DNA of 64,000 bases from Candidatus Rubneribacter avistercoris (GTDB lineage Bacteria; Actinomycetota; Coriobacteriia; Coriobacteriales; Eggerthellaceae), in contig DXCU01000103.1 in the NCBI GenBank assembly GCA_019115845.1, positions 46,011 through 110,010 on the forward strand, given 5' to 3'. The first letter of the stretch is position 1. Every line of letters starts with the position of its first letter. Below are positions 12,522 to 20,621 of this stretch, one piece after another. The notes under the pieces were generated by a model that did no database searches, had not been told where the DNA came from, and saw nothing but the letters and a program-made list of their open reading frames with translations. The position numbers and the translations under genes are program-made.

Positions 12522-13799
12522 ATGATAAGATTGAGTCCACTGAAGCTGGCGAGGCGCGCGACGGTTCGCCATAGGGCTGCCGAAGGTCGAGGAGGGGATG
12601 TGGGCGCTTCCAATTTCAGCGAGGAGGAGCTTGCGGGCGCGTGCGCGGAGTTCCGCGCGGCCGTCCGGCTCATCAAGGCCCGCCACGGGTTCGACTTCGT
12701 CTCCCTCGGCCTGACCGCCTTCATCGGCGCGCCGCTCAAATGGGTGTACAGCGCGGGCGCCACGGGCGAGCGGCACCGCAGGATCGTGCTGGCGCCGGGG
12801 CACGGCATAGGGGGCATCGCCATCAAGGCCGGCAAGCCCATGATGTTCACCGACATCGACGAGGAGATAGACCCGCGGGAGTACTCGTCTTATCCCATCG
12901 TGTTCGCCGAGGACCTGCGCAGCTTCTGCGCGCTGCCGCTGTCGCGCGGCGGGCGCGTGGTGGCCGTGCTCTTGTGCGCGTTCCGCTCCGTGGGCGGCCA
13001 TCACGAGCAGGCCTACCGCAGCCTCATAGAGGGCCTTGGGGGACGCCTGCTCGGCATGGACGTGGTGTCCACGGACTTCATGGACTTCGAGGGCTTGGCC
13101 GCCGACCGGCGCGCCTCGTCTCAGCGCAACCCCATTTTCGTGCGCTCCGAGCTCTCCCGCGTCATCGCGGCGCAGGAGGACGAGCGCAAGCGCATATCGC
13201 GCGAGCTGCACGACGGCATAGCGCAGGAGCTTCTGGCGGTGTCGTTTTGCGTGAACCGCCTGGGGAGCCATGTGGACGAAGCGGGTTGGGAGGTTTTGGA
13301 GGAGGCGGCCAACGGCATCGACCGCATCCTTGACGAGCTGCACAACATCTCGGTGGAGCTGCGGCCCTCCGCGCTCGACCACCTGGGCTTCGAAGCGGCG
13401 CTGCACTCGCAGGCGGCGGTGTTCGAGAAAACCTACGGCACCGAGATCGTGTTTCAGGGCGGGCTTTCCCGGACGAGGTTCGACCAGGCTCTGGAGACGC
13501 AGGCGTACCGCATCTGCCAGGAGGCCATCCTGAACGCGTGCAAGTACTCGGAGGCGGACCGCGTGTACGTGTCGCTGGAGGATTCCGACGGGTGGCTGCA
13601 TGCGCGCGTGGTGGATCACGGGGTGGGCTTCGACGTGGAGCATCCCCGGATCAAGGGGAGCGGCTGCGGTTTGTCGGGAATGCGCGAGCGTGCGAGCGTC
13701 ATAGGCGCCACCCTCTCTATGGAGTCGGGTCCGCGCGGCACTTCGATCACGCTCGTGGCGCCCATGAACGCAATGGAAGGCAAGGGGGTCAAGGCATGA
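12522..13799 (+). CDS. GAF-domain sensor histidine kinase, NarL/HisKA_3 type, no obvious TM
   Basis: GAF-like N-terminal half (GGIAIKAGKPMMFTDID); RELHDGIAQELL phosphoacceptor His; VDHGVGFD; GSGCGLSGMRERA HATPase motifs. Confidence 0.88.
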   Translation: MIRLSPLKLARRATVRHRAAEGRGGDVGASNFSEEELAGACAEFRAAVRLIKARHGFDFVSLGLTAFIGAPLKWVYSAGATGERHRRIVLAPGHGIGGIAIKAGKPMMFTDIDEEIDPREYSSYPIVFAEDLRSFCALPLSRGGRVVAVLLCAFRSVGGHHEQAYRSLIEGLGGRLLGMDVVSTDFMDFEGLAADRRASSQRNPIFVRSELSRVIAAQEDERKRISRELHDGIAQELLAVSFCVNRLGSHVDEAGWEVLEEAANGIDRILDELHNISVELRPSALDHLGFEAALHSQAAVFEKTYGTEIVFQGGLSRTRFDQALETQAYRICQEAILNACKYSEADRVYVSLEDSDGWLHARVVDHGVGFDVEHPRIKGSGCGLSGMRERASVIGATLSMESGPRGTSITLVAPMNAMEGKGVKA

Positions 13800-14440
13800 T
13801 CCGCATCGTGCTGGCGGACGACCACGAGGTGGTTCGCGCAGGGTTCAAGATGATACTGGAGCAGGATCCCGATCTGTCGGTGGTGGCCGAGGCCGCCGAC
13901 GGGGCGCAGGCGTACTCCATCGTCGCGCGCGAGAAACCCGACGTGCTGCTCATGGACATCTCCATGCCGCCGGGGCAAAGCGGCCTGGTGGCCTGCGAGA
14001 AGGTGGCCAAGGACTTCCCGGCCACGAAGGTGGTGATCCTCACCATGTTCGCCGAGCCGGAGTATCTGTTCTACACGCTGCGGGGCGGCGCGGCCGGCTA
14101 CATCCTGAAGAACTCCAGCTCAGAAGAGCTGCTCTCGGCCGTGCACGCCGTGGCCGACGGCGGCAGCTACATCCATCCGAAGATGACGGCGCTGCTGACC
14201 AAGCAGCTTTCCCAAGGGGCTTCCGACGAGGACCGCTCCTATCAGCAGTTGTCGAACCGCGAGTTGGAGATACTCCAGCTTCTGGCCAAGGGGTTCACGA
14301 ACAAGGAGATCTCCGAGCGGATATTCCTGTCGGTGAAGACCGTGGAGGCCCATCGCTCGAAGATCTACCAGAAGCTGGGATTGAAATCGCGCGCCGACTT
14401 GGTGGACTACGCGTTGCGCCACAAGCTGCTCGGCGTGTGA
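13796..14440 (+). CDS. LuxR/NarL-family response regulator
   Basis: MIRIVLADDHEVVRAGFKMIL; DVLLMDISMP; C-terminal LSNRELEILQLLAKGFTNKEISERIFLSVKTVEAHRSKIYQKLG; overlaps the kinase gene. Confidence 0.95.
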   Translation: MIRIVLADDHEVVRAGFKMILEQDPDLSVVAEAADGAQAYSIVAREKPDVLLMDISMPPGQSGLVACEKVAKDFPATKVVILTMFAEPEYLFYTLRGGAAGYILKNSSSEELLSAVHAVADGGSYIHPKMTALLTKQLSQGASDEDRSYQQLSNRELEILQLLAKGFTNKEISERIFLSVKTVEAHRSKIYQKLGLKSRADLVDYALRHKLLGV

Positions 14441-14470
14441 GGGAGCGGGCGGCGAAAGGTCCCCGCCTGC

Positions 14471-14544
14471 AGGCGCGCTGCGCTCGCGGGCGGCATGTCC
14501 GCGCGGGCGCCCGTCCGGCCCGCGCTCGCGAGCGCAGCGCGCCT
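14471..14544. repeat. 17-bp inverted repeat between convergent response regulator and NapH-like genes
   Basis: AGGCGCGCTGCGCTCGC (14471-14487) / GCGAGCGCAGCGCGCCT (14528-14544). Confidence 0.8.
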
Positions 14545-15422
14545 CACGCCTGCTTCCGCGGCCTGCCAAGACGCATCGAGAGCGCACGCGTCGGGCACGC
14601 GTCGACGCACGCGCCGCACGCCATGCAGTCGCCCGCGCGCACGATGTCGTCGCACCTTTCGATGGCAGGCTCCAAGATGGCCGGATCGCACAGGCACGCG
14701 GCTTTGCAGGCGCCGCACTTCACGCATGCGTCGTGGTCGATGCGCACGTTGACCTGCCCTGCGCGGCCAAGCGCCTCGTAGAAGCCGCCGAGGGGGCACA
14801 GCGCCCGGCACCACACCCGGTGCCCCCAGAACAGCTCCGCAGCCACGATGGCCGCCAGCGTCCACAGCCCCGCCGCGGATCCGAGCAGGATGCCCTTGTT
14901 GACGGCGCTGATGGGCGAGAACGCCTCGAACACGGGGATGGAGGTTATCGCGGACAGGACGAGCACCGCCGCCGCCACCCCGATCTTCGCGCGGCGCGGC
15001 ACGGGCGCTTCGCGCACCGCGATGCCGAGTTTGCGCCGCAGGGCGTCCACCAGCTCAAGCATGAGGTTCACCGGGCAGGCCCAGCCGCAAAACGCGCGTC
15101 CGCGCACAAGGCCGTACACCGCCAACACGGGCAGCGCCGCCGCAAGCCACGCAAGCGGCAGCGTCTTGGACGCCAACGCCGCCTGCAATGCCGCAAACGG
15201 GTCGAGCGTTTCTGCGCCGAAGACGGTCGAGGAGGAAAGGGTCCCGAAAAACGGCAGCTCCGCTGGGGTGGGCGCCGGCTCCTCCCCGCCCGAAAATCCG
15301 CCGAACAGCCCCCAGCCCGTCGCAAGAAGCGGCAGCATGAACAGCGCAAGCACCGCAACCTGCACAACGTGGCGCGCCCCTGTCCAGCGTGCGCGTTTCC
15401 GCGCGGCGGCCTGCTCGCTCAT
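14544..15422 (-). CDS. NapH-like 4Fe-4S membrane ferredoxin
   Basis: TM helices; GWACPVNLMLELVDALRRKLG; CRALCPLGGFYEALG; CVKCGACKAACLCDPAI; CMACGACVDACPTRAL. Confidence 0.88.
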   Translation of the reverse strand: MSEQAAARKRARWTGARHVVQVAVLALFMLPLLATGWGLFGGFSGGEEPAPTPAELPFFGTLSSSTVFGAETLDPFAALQAALASKTLPLAWLAAALPVLAVYGLVRGRAFCGWACPVNLMLELVDALRRKLGIAVREAPVPRRAKIGVAAAVLVLSAITSIPVFEAFSPISAVNKGILLGSAAGLWTLAAIVAAELFWGHRVWCRALCPLGGFYEALGRAGQVNVRIDHDACVKCGACKAACLCDPAILEPAIERCDDIVRAGDCMACGACVDACPTRALSMRLGRPRKQA

Positions 15423-15676
15423 CGCGCGCCGGCCTTCGGCAAGGTGGGGTCGTCCTCGAAGTTGGCGTACACCAAGTTGATGCCGGTCACGCCCGGGACG
15501 GCGATGAATCCGCTCGCGGTGCCGTGCGAATCGTCCACCGTCTCGGCCTCGATGGTGACCACGAGCTTGCATCCGTTCGCCTCGTGGACCTCCACGCCCT
15601 CCCGGCGCGAAAGCTCGCGCGCCACCTCTTCGGTTTTTTCGGGCACGGTCTCTACGACCAGGCTGGAAATGACCAT
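15419..15676 (-). CDS. NapD-like chaperone
   Basis: MVISSLVVETVPEKTEEVARELSRREGVEVHEANGCKLVVTIEAE...ISG-like C-term, size and position in nap operon. Confidence 0.85.
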   Translation of the reverse strand: MVISSLVVETVPEKTEEVARELSRREGVEVHEANGCKLVVTIEAETVDDSHGTASGFIAVPGVTGINLVYANFEDDPTLPKAGAR

Positions 15677-15752
15677 GGGAACACTCCTTGCGTCGTCTTG
15701 GAAAGGCGGGGTCCGCAAGCTTGCGAACCCCGCCTCGCTCGGGTGCGAAACC

Positions 15753-16091
15753 CTATTCGCCCTGCGTCACGTGGCAGGTGTTGCACTGCTCGCGCACGGG
15801 GTCCATCGTCTGGGTGGCGGGATCGCCGTTTTGATAGTGGTCGGCGGGCAGGGGCACGGACCCGGTGAGCATCGGGTCGGCCTGGTCGTTGGCGCCGTGG
15901 CAGCCGTAGCAGCCTTTCGCGCCCAGGCTCTCGTAGCGGCCCTCGTGGGTGCTTGGCATGAGGGGCGCCGCGCCGGCGGGCGTGTCGGCGTTCACGGTGG
16001 ATTCGGGCGCCTCCGTCGCGCATCCGGCCAGGGCGGACGCGCCGAGCGCCAGGGTCAGGGCCGCGGTCGCGGCAAGCGTTGCCTTCTTCAT
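15753..16091 (-). CDS. NapB-like small diheme cytochrome c with lipobox
   Basis: Two CXXCH motifs (CYGCH, CNTCH) in 112 aa; signal ends ALAGC (lipobox). Confidence 0.82.
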   Translation of the reverse strand: MKKATLAATAALTLALGASALAGCATEAPESTVNADTPAGAAPLMPSTHEGRYESLGAKGCYGCHGANDQADPMLTGSVPLPADHYQNGDPATQTMDPVREQCNTCHVTQGE

Positions 16092-16096
16092 GGCGC

Positions 16097-18661
16097 TCAC
16101 CCCTCTATCTTTCTGATGGACACGCAGGTCTTTTTGTAGTCGGGTTCTTTGGAAAGCGGGCAGTACGTGTCCTGCACCGCCAGGTTGACAAGCGTCTCCT
16201 CCGCGAAGAAGGGGGCGAACACCACGCCGGCGGGCGGTTCGGTGCGGCCGGCCGTGGACACCTTGATGTCGAACTCGCCGAAGCGCGAGCGCACGTTGAC
16301 CATGTCGCCGTCCTTGATGCCCAGCTTGTCGCAGTCGGCCTGGCACACGTTGAGCAAGGCCTCGGGCAGGGCGCGGTCGAGCTCGGGGATGCGCCTGGTC
16401 AAAGAGCCGGTGTGCCAATGCTCCAGCAAACGGCCCGTGCAGAGGTAGAACGGGTACTCCTCATCGGGCGTCTCCGCCGGTGGCTCGTAGGGCCGAAACA
16501 CCACCGAGGGCTTCATGTTGGCGGACTTGTAGAAGCTCACGCCGCCGGCCAGGCCCTCCGCGCCGTACTGCGCGATGCCCACCTCGTCGAAGCCGTCTTC
16601 CTGCGCGCCGGAGCAGAAGCGCCACTTCGTGGGCAGCCACTGGCCGTCCACCTCGCGCACGGGCCAGGTGAGGCCGTGGCGCGCCAGGTACTCGTCGTAG
16701 GGGGCCAGCTGCTTGGCCTCCATCTTCATCTTGGCGCCGAAGGCTCCGTCCGCATCGTCGTTGATGGCCTTGGCCTTGTCGTTGAGGGAGGGGTTGGAGA
16801 AGATGCGGTACTCCTCCCAGATGGCGCGGTTCGTCTCGCGGTCGTCGCCCTTGAAGTCGGCGGCGTCTTTGTCGTAGATGAAGCCGAACAGGTGGTCGAA
16901 GGCGTCCTGGCCGCCTATCTGCTCGCCGTCGAGCACGCGGCGGGCCACCTCCATGATGACCCAGAGGTCCCATTTGGCCTCGCCCGGCGGATCGACGGCC
17001 TTCTCGAACACCGCGCTGCGGCGCTCGGCGTTGCCGAACTGCCCCTCGCGCTCCACCCACAGCGCCACGGGGAACACCACGTCGGCGTATTGGGTGGACA
17101 GGGTGGGGTACACCTCGTTCACCACGATGAAGGTGTCGAAGATGCCGCGCTTGTCCTCGCCGCGGCCCAAGAAGCGCGTGAGGTTGGGCATGGAGACGGC
17201 CCAGTTGTTGTGCGCGGTCCAAAGGAAGTCCATGTTGCCCTTGGACATCTCGCGGAAGATCTTGACCGTGTGGAAGCCCGGCTTCTGGATGGCGTCGAGG
17301 TAGCCCTCCGGCAGATCCCAGACAGCCTCGCTGAAGCGGCGGTGCTGCGCGTTGGCCACCAGGAGGTCGGCGGGCAGGCGGTGGCAGAACGTGCCCACCT
17401 CGCGCGCGGTGCCGCAGGCCGTGGGCTGGCCGGTCAGCGAGAACGGGCCGCAGCCGGGGCGCGCGATCTTCCCGGAGAGCAGGTGGACGTTGTAGATGTT
17501 GTGGTTCATCCACGTGCCGCGGTTGTGCTGGTTCACGCCCATGGTCCAAAGCGACATCACGCGCGCGTCGGGATCGGCGAACACCTCGGCCAGCTCCCGC
17601 AGGTCCTCCACCGCCACGCCGGAAAGCTCGGAGGTGTGCTCGAAGGTGTAGGGGGCCAAGCGCGCGGCGTACTCCTCGAAGGTGATGGGGGAGACGTTGT
17701 CCACCGCCGAGCCCACTTCGCTTGCGTCGTAGCCGTCGTCGGTGGGGTTGCCCAAGTTCTCGGTGCCCTGCTTGAACTGCAGATGGTCGTTCACGAACGC
17801 CTCGTCGTAGAGCTTGTTCTGCACGAGGTGGTTGGCTATGCAGTTGGCGATGGCCAGGTCGGTGCCGGGCTTGAAGACAAGCGTCTTGTCGGCGCTTGCG
17901 GAGGTGCGCGTTTTGATGGTGCCCAGGTCGTAGTGGCGCACGCCTTCGCCGGAGAGCTTGCGCGCGGTCAGGCGCGAGTAGAGCATGGGGTGCGCTTCGG
18001 CCATGTTGGCGCCCCAGGTGACGAACACGTCGGCCTCGTCAAGGTCGCTGTAGCAGCCGGCGGGCTCATCGGTTTGGAACACGTTCATGAAGCTCACCAC
18101 GGCGCTTGCCATGCACAGGCGTGCGTTGGGGTCGATGTTGTTCGACAAAAGCCCCGCTTTCCAAAGCTTCGCCGTGCAGTAGCCCTCGGTGATGGGCTGC
18201 TGTCCGCTGCCCCAGAACGCCAGGCGACTCTTGTCGTTTTTCCAGGTCTCGCGCAGTTTGGACGCCACCAGGTCGAGCGCCTCGTCCCAGGTGGCCTCGC
18301 GCAGGCCCTCCTTCGTGCCCTTGGTGGAGCTGTCGTCGCGGATGAGCGGCACGGTCAGGCGGTCCTTTCCGTAGAGGAGCTTGGCCAGGTAGTAGCCCTT
18401 CACGCAGTTGAGGCCCCGGTTGGACTCGTTGTCCGGATCGCCTGTGACGCTGATGAGGCGGTTGTCCTTCACCTCGCAGATGACGCCGCAGCCGCATCCG
18501 CAGAAGCGGCAGACGGCCGTGTACTTTCGGCCTTCTGGCACGCTTGCGCCCTGCTGCCCGCCTGCGGCGCATCCGACCAGCGACGACATGGTGCCCGCCG
18601 CGGCGGCGCTTGCCAGAGCGACCGCGGTGGCCTTGACGAATGCTCGCCGTGTGATGTCCAT
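16097..18661 (-). CDS. napA: Nap-type (periplasmic-class) molybdopterin nitrate reductase catalytic subunit, Tat signal
   Basis: DITRRAFVKA Tat motif; CRFCGCGCGVICEV Fe-S motif; RGLNCVKGYYLAKLLYGKDRLT; NIDPNARLCMASAV...DEPAGCYSDLDEADVFVTWGANMAEAHP. Confidence 0.9.
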   Translation of the reverse strand: MDITRRAFVKATAVALASAAAAGTMSSLVGCAAGGQQGASVPEGRKYTAVCRFCGCGCGVICEVKDNRLISVTGDPDNESNRGLNCVKGYYLAKLLYGKDRLTVPLIRDDSSTKGTKEGLREATWDEALDLVASKLRETWKNDKSRLAFWGSGQQPITEGYCTAKLWKAGLLSNNIDPNARLCMASAVVSFMNVFQTDEPAGCYSDLDEADVFVTWGANMAEAHPMLYSRLTARKLSGEGVRHYDLGTIKTRTSASADKTLVFKPGTDLAIANCIANHLVQNKLYDEAFVNDHLQFKQGTENLGNPTDDGYDASEVGSAVDNVSPITFEEYAARLAPYTFEHTSELSGVAVEDLRELAEVFADPDARVMSLWTMGVNQHNRGTWMNHNIYNVHLLSGKIARPGCGPFSLTGQPTACGTAREVGTFCHRLPADLLVANAQHRRFSEAVWDLPEGYLDAIQKPGFHTVKIFREMSKGNMDFLWTAHNNWAVSMPNLTRFLGRGEDKRGIFDTFIVVNEVYPTLSTQYADVVFPVALWVEREGQFGNAERRSAVFEKAVDPPGEAKWDLWVIMEVARRVLDGEQIGGQDAFDHLFGFIYDKDAADFKGDDRETNRAIWEEYRIFSNPSLNDKAKAINDDADGAFGAKMKMEAKQLAPYDEYLARHGLTWPVREVDGQWLPTKWRFCSGAQEDGFDEVGIAQYGAEGLAGGVSFYKSANMKPSVVFRPYEPPAETPDEEYPFYLCTGRLLEHWHTGSLTRRIPELDRALPEALLNVCQADCDKLGIKDGDMVNVRSRFGEFDIKVSTAGRTEPPAGVVFAPFFAEETLVNLAVQDTYCPLSKEPDYKKTCVSIRKIEG

Positions 18662-18772
18662 GAACGCCCCTCCTTCTTCCTTCTCGGTCTCTCGTCGCAC
18701 TCTTCGTGCTTTTGTATCGTCACCGCGTTCGGCGGATCGGAACCTGGATGGCCGCGCTGGGCGGCAGGCGGG

Positions 18773-19381
18773 CTAGCCGGCCCGTTCGCGCGCCCGTTCG
18801 GCGTCGCAAGCGATGCGGATGGGCACCGCAGGATCGCCCACCACGCAGCGTTGCACGCACAGTCCGCATCCCACGCACGCCTCCTCGTCGATGACGGGGG
18901 CGAACACCGAATGGATGGCGTCGCCTTCGCGCATGCGGTAGTCGATGGAGATAGCCTCGTCGATGAGGGGACAGGCCCGGTAGCACACCTCGCAGCGCAT
19001 GCCCTGGAAGGCGATGCACGCCTCCTCGTCGATGACGGCGACCCCCATGCGCACGTCCTTGCGCGCGGCGACGTCGCGCAGCGCGCCGGTGGGGCAGACC
19101 TCGATGCAGGGGAAGTCCTCGCACAGGCGGCACGCTTGGGCGCGCGGATCGACGAAGGGCGTTCCGACGGATGCGCCCTCGTTGGCGCCGGCGGGTTTGA
19201 GGGCGCGGTAGGGGCAGGCCTGCATGCACTTGCCGCATTTGACGCAGCGCGCCATGAAGTCGCCTTCCCCTTGGGCGCCGGGCGGCCTCAGAAGGTTCGC
19301 CTGCCCGCGCACGGCGTGCATGACCGCCTGGAGCGCCACGGCGGCGCCCGCCGCACCTGCTATGAGCTGTGCTGGTTTCAT
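18773..19381 (-). CDS. NapG-like 4Fe-4S ferredoxin
   Basis: N-terminal hydrophobic helix; CVKCGKCMQACPYRAL; CRLCEDFPCIEVCPTGAL; CEVCYRACPL; CVGCGLCVQRCVVGDPAVPI. Confidence 0.88.
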   Translation of the reverse strand: MKPAQLIAGAAGAAVALQAVMHAVRGQANLLRPPGAQGEGDFMARCVKCGKCMQACPYRALKPAGANEGASVGTPFVDPRAQACRLCEDFPCIEVCPTGALRDVAARKDVRMGVAVIDEEACIAFQGMRCEVCYRACPLIDEAISIDYRMREGDAIHSVFAPVIDEEACVGCGLCVQRCVVGDPAVPIRIACDAERARERAG

Positions 19382-19519
19382 GGGGCTTCCTCCTCGGGCA
19401 TCATGATGCGCGAGGCCGGCGCGCCTTCCAATCGGGGTATGTCCGCGGGGAGGAGAGGAAACCCCCGCCGCAGGGGCAGGGGTTTCTACTATTTTTCTAT
19501 AAGAATAACTTTGACGAGG

Positions 19520-20311
19520 CTAGAGGGTCAGCCTTACGCCCACGTACACGGCGTCGTCGGGAAATCCCGCTATGTCGTACATGCTGGAGAGCGCGATGGC
19601 CGACACCTGCCACGTGCCCACCGTGCCGCCCGCGTCCACCGTTCCGGTCTGGTAGGTGTTGCCCACCTCGTCCACGCCCGCGCCTCCTTCAGGGGTGGTC
19701 AGGGGGTCGAACCCCTCGGAGGCTATGGCGTTTTGCACGGCCGCCTCCACGCTGCCGGACGTGAAGTCGGCGTAGGCCACGCGCAGGGAGGTCCCCTCGC
19801 TGCGGTCCACGTCGAGCATCCATGCTCCGTTGAGCAAAAGCGACGCCTTGGCGGCGTCGAGCGATCCGATGCCGCCGCCTGCGAGCATGGCGGCGGCATC
19901 GAGCTCGGTCACGTCGGGTGGGAGCCTGATGAGCCTCATCTTGCCGACGGCCGCCTCCTCCTCGCTCGTGTAATCGTAGACCGTCTCTCCGGCATCGACG
20001 AACTGCTGCTTGATGGCGGCGTTGTCGGGAAGGGTGGCGATCCCGGCAAGGGAGGGCAGGTTGTAGGGCACCTCGCGCGCCAGGTTCTCCTCCATGCTGG
20101 CCTGCACGTTCCCGCCGGCCTGCATGCCGGTGAGAACGCTGTAGAGCAGGTAGGCGCCGATGACGGCCGCCGCCGCGACGAAGGCTCCCATGACGATGCG
20201 CTGCGGAGCGGACGGGCCGAGCGGACGGCGAAGCCCGCTGTCGTCCAGATGGCGGACCGGGCCGCCATCGTCGACGTAGTCGTTGCGCCTCTTGAATGAA
20301 ATGAACTGCAT
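19520..20311 (-). CDS. Hypothetical single-TM exported protein
   Basis: MQFISFKRRNDYVDDGG...RIVMGAFVAAAAVIGAYLLYSVL then extracytoplasmic domain; no family recognised. Confidence 0.7.
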   Translation of the reverse strand: MQFISFKRRNDYVDDGGPVRHLDDSGLRRPLGPSAPQRIVMGAFVAAAAVIGAYLLYSVLTGMQAGGNVQASMEENLAREVPYNLPSLAGIATLPDNAAIKQQFVDAGETVYDYTSEEEAAVGKMRLIRLPPDVTELDAAAMLAGGGIGSLDAAKASLLLNGAWMLDVDRSEGTSLRVAYADFTSGSVEAAVQNAIASEGFDPLTTPEGGAGVDEVGNTYQTGTVDAGGTVGTWQVSAIALSSMYDIAGFPDDAVYVGVRLTL

Positions 20312-20376
20312 CGCGTCTCCTGACGGACTTGCGTATCGGAACCGTGACGATTTGTGTGCATTGCGCATTATAGCAT

Positions 20377-20404
20377 TGCCGCCCCGTCGGCTTCGTGTTA
20401 GGAT
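20377..20404 (+). promoter_or_regulatory. Candidate promoter of the riboswitch-terC transcript
   Basis: TTGCCG (20376-20381), 17-nt spacer, TAGGAT (20399-20404), just upstream of riboswitch 5' end. Confidence 0.5.
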
Positions 20405-20412
20405 GCGAACGC

Positions 20413-20508
20413 CCGTGGGGGAGTAGTTGGCGCGCGATCGGACGCACGCGGCACGTTCAACATCGTGGCCGAGAGGCCTGGCGTGCCTTAATCAAACGAG
20501 ACTCATGG
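20413..20508 (+). promoter_or_regulatory. yybP-ykoY (manganese) riboswitch-like aptamer upstream of TerC-family gene
   Basis: CCGTG-GGGGAGTAG ... ACGAGACT-CATGG: conserved GGGGAGUAG loop and CGAGAC-type loop closed by P1 CCGTG/CATGG; internal GGCACG...CGTGCC helix with GGCC-GAGA-GGCC. Confidence 0.78.
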
Positions 20509-20550
20509 TGCGACCGTGCGCGCGCACGGTCGCACCATGAGTCTTTTTTG
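20499..20550 (+). terminator. Perfect 46-nt palindrome + T6, intrinsic terminator overlapping riboswitch P1
   Basis: AGACTCATGGTGCGACCGTGCGC|GCGCACGGTCGCACCATGAGTCT TTTTTG (20499-20544 self-complementary). Confidence 0.9.
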
Positions 20551-20621
20551 CGCGTGCGCCGCCGTCCGCCCGCTTCCTCGGAACAACGACGAGCAGCCGA
20601 GAAAGAAGGAGCATCCGAACC

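Noticed and set aside
16079-20299. 1406-aa plus-strand ORF
   Set aside because: Antisense to napG/napA/napB and others; His/Gly/Val/Leu-rich low-information translation typical of GC-rich shadow frames.
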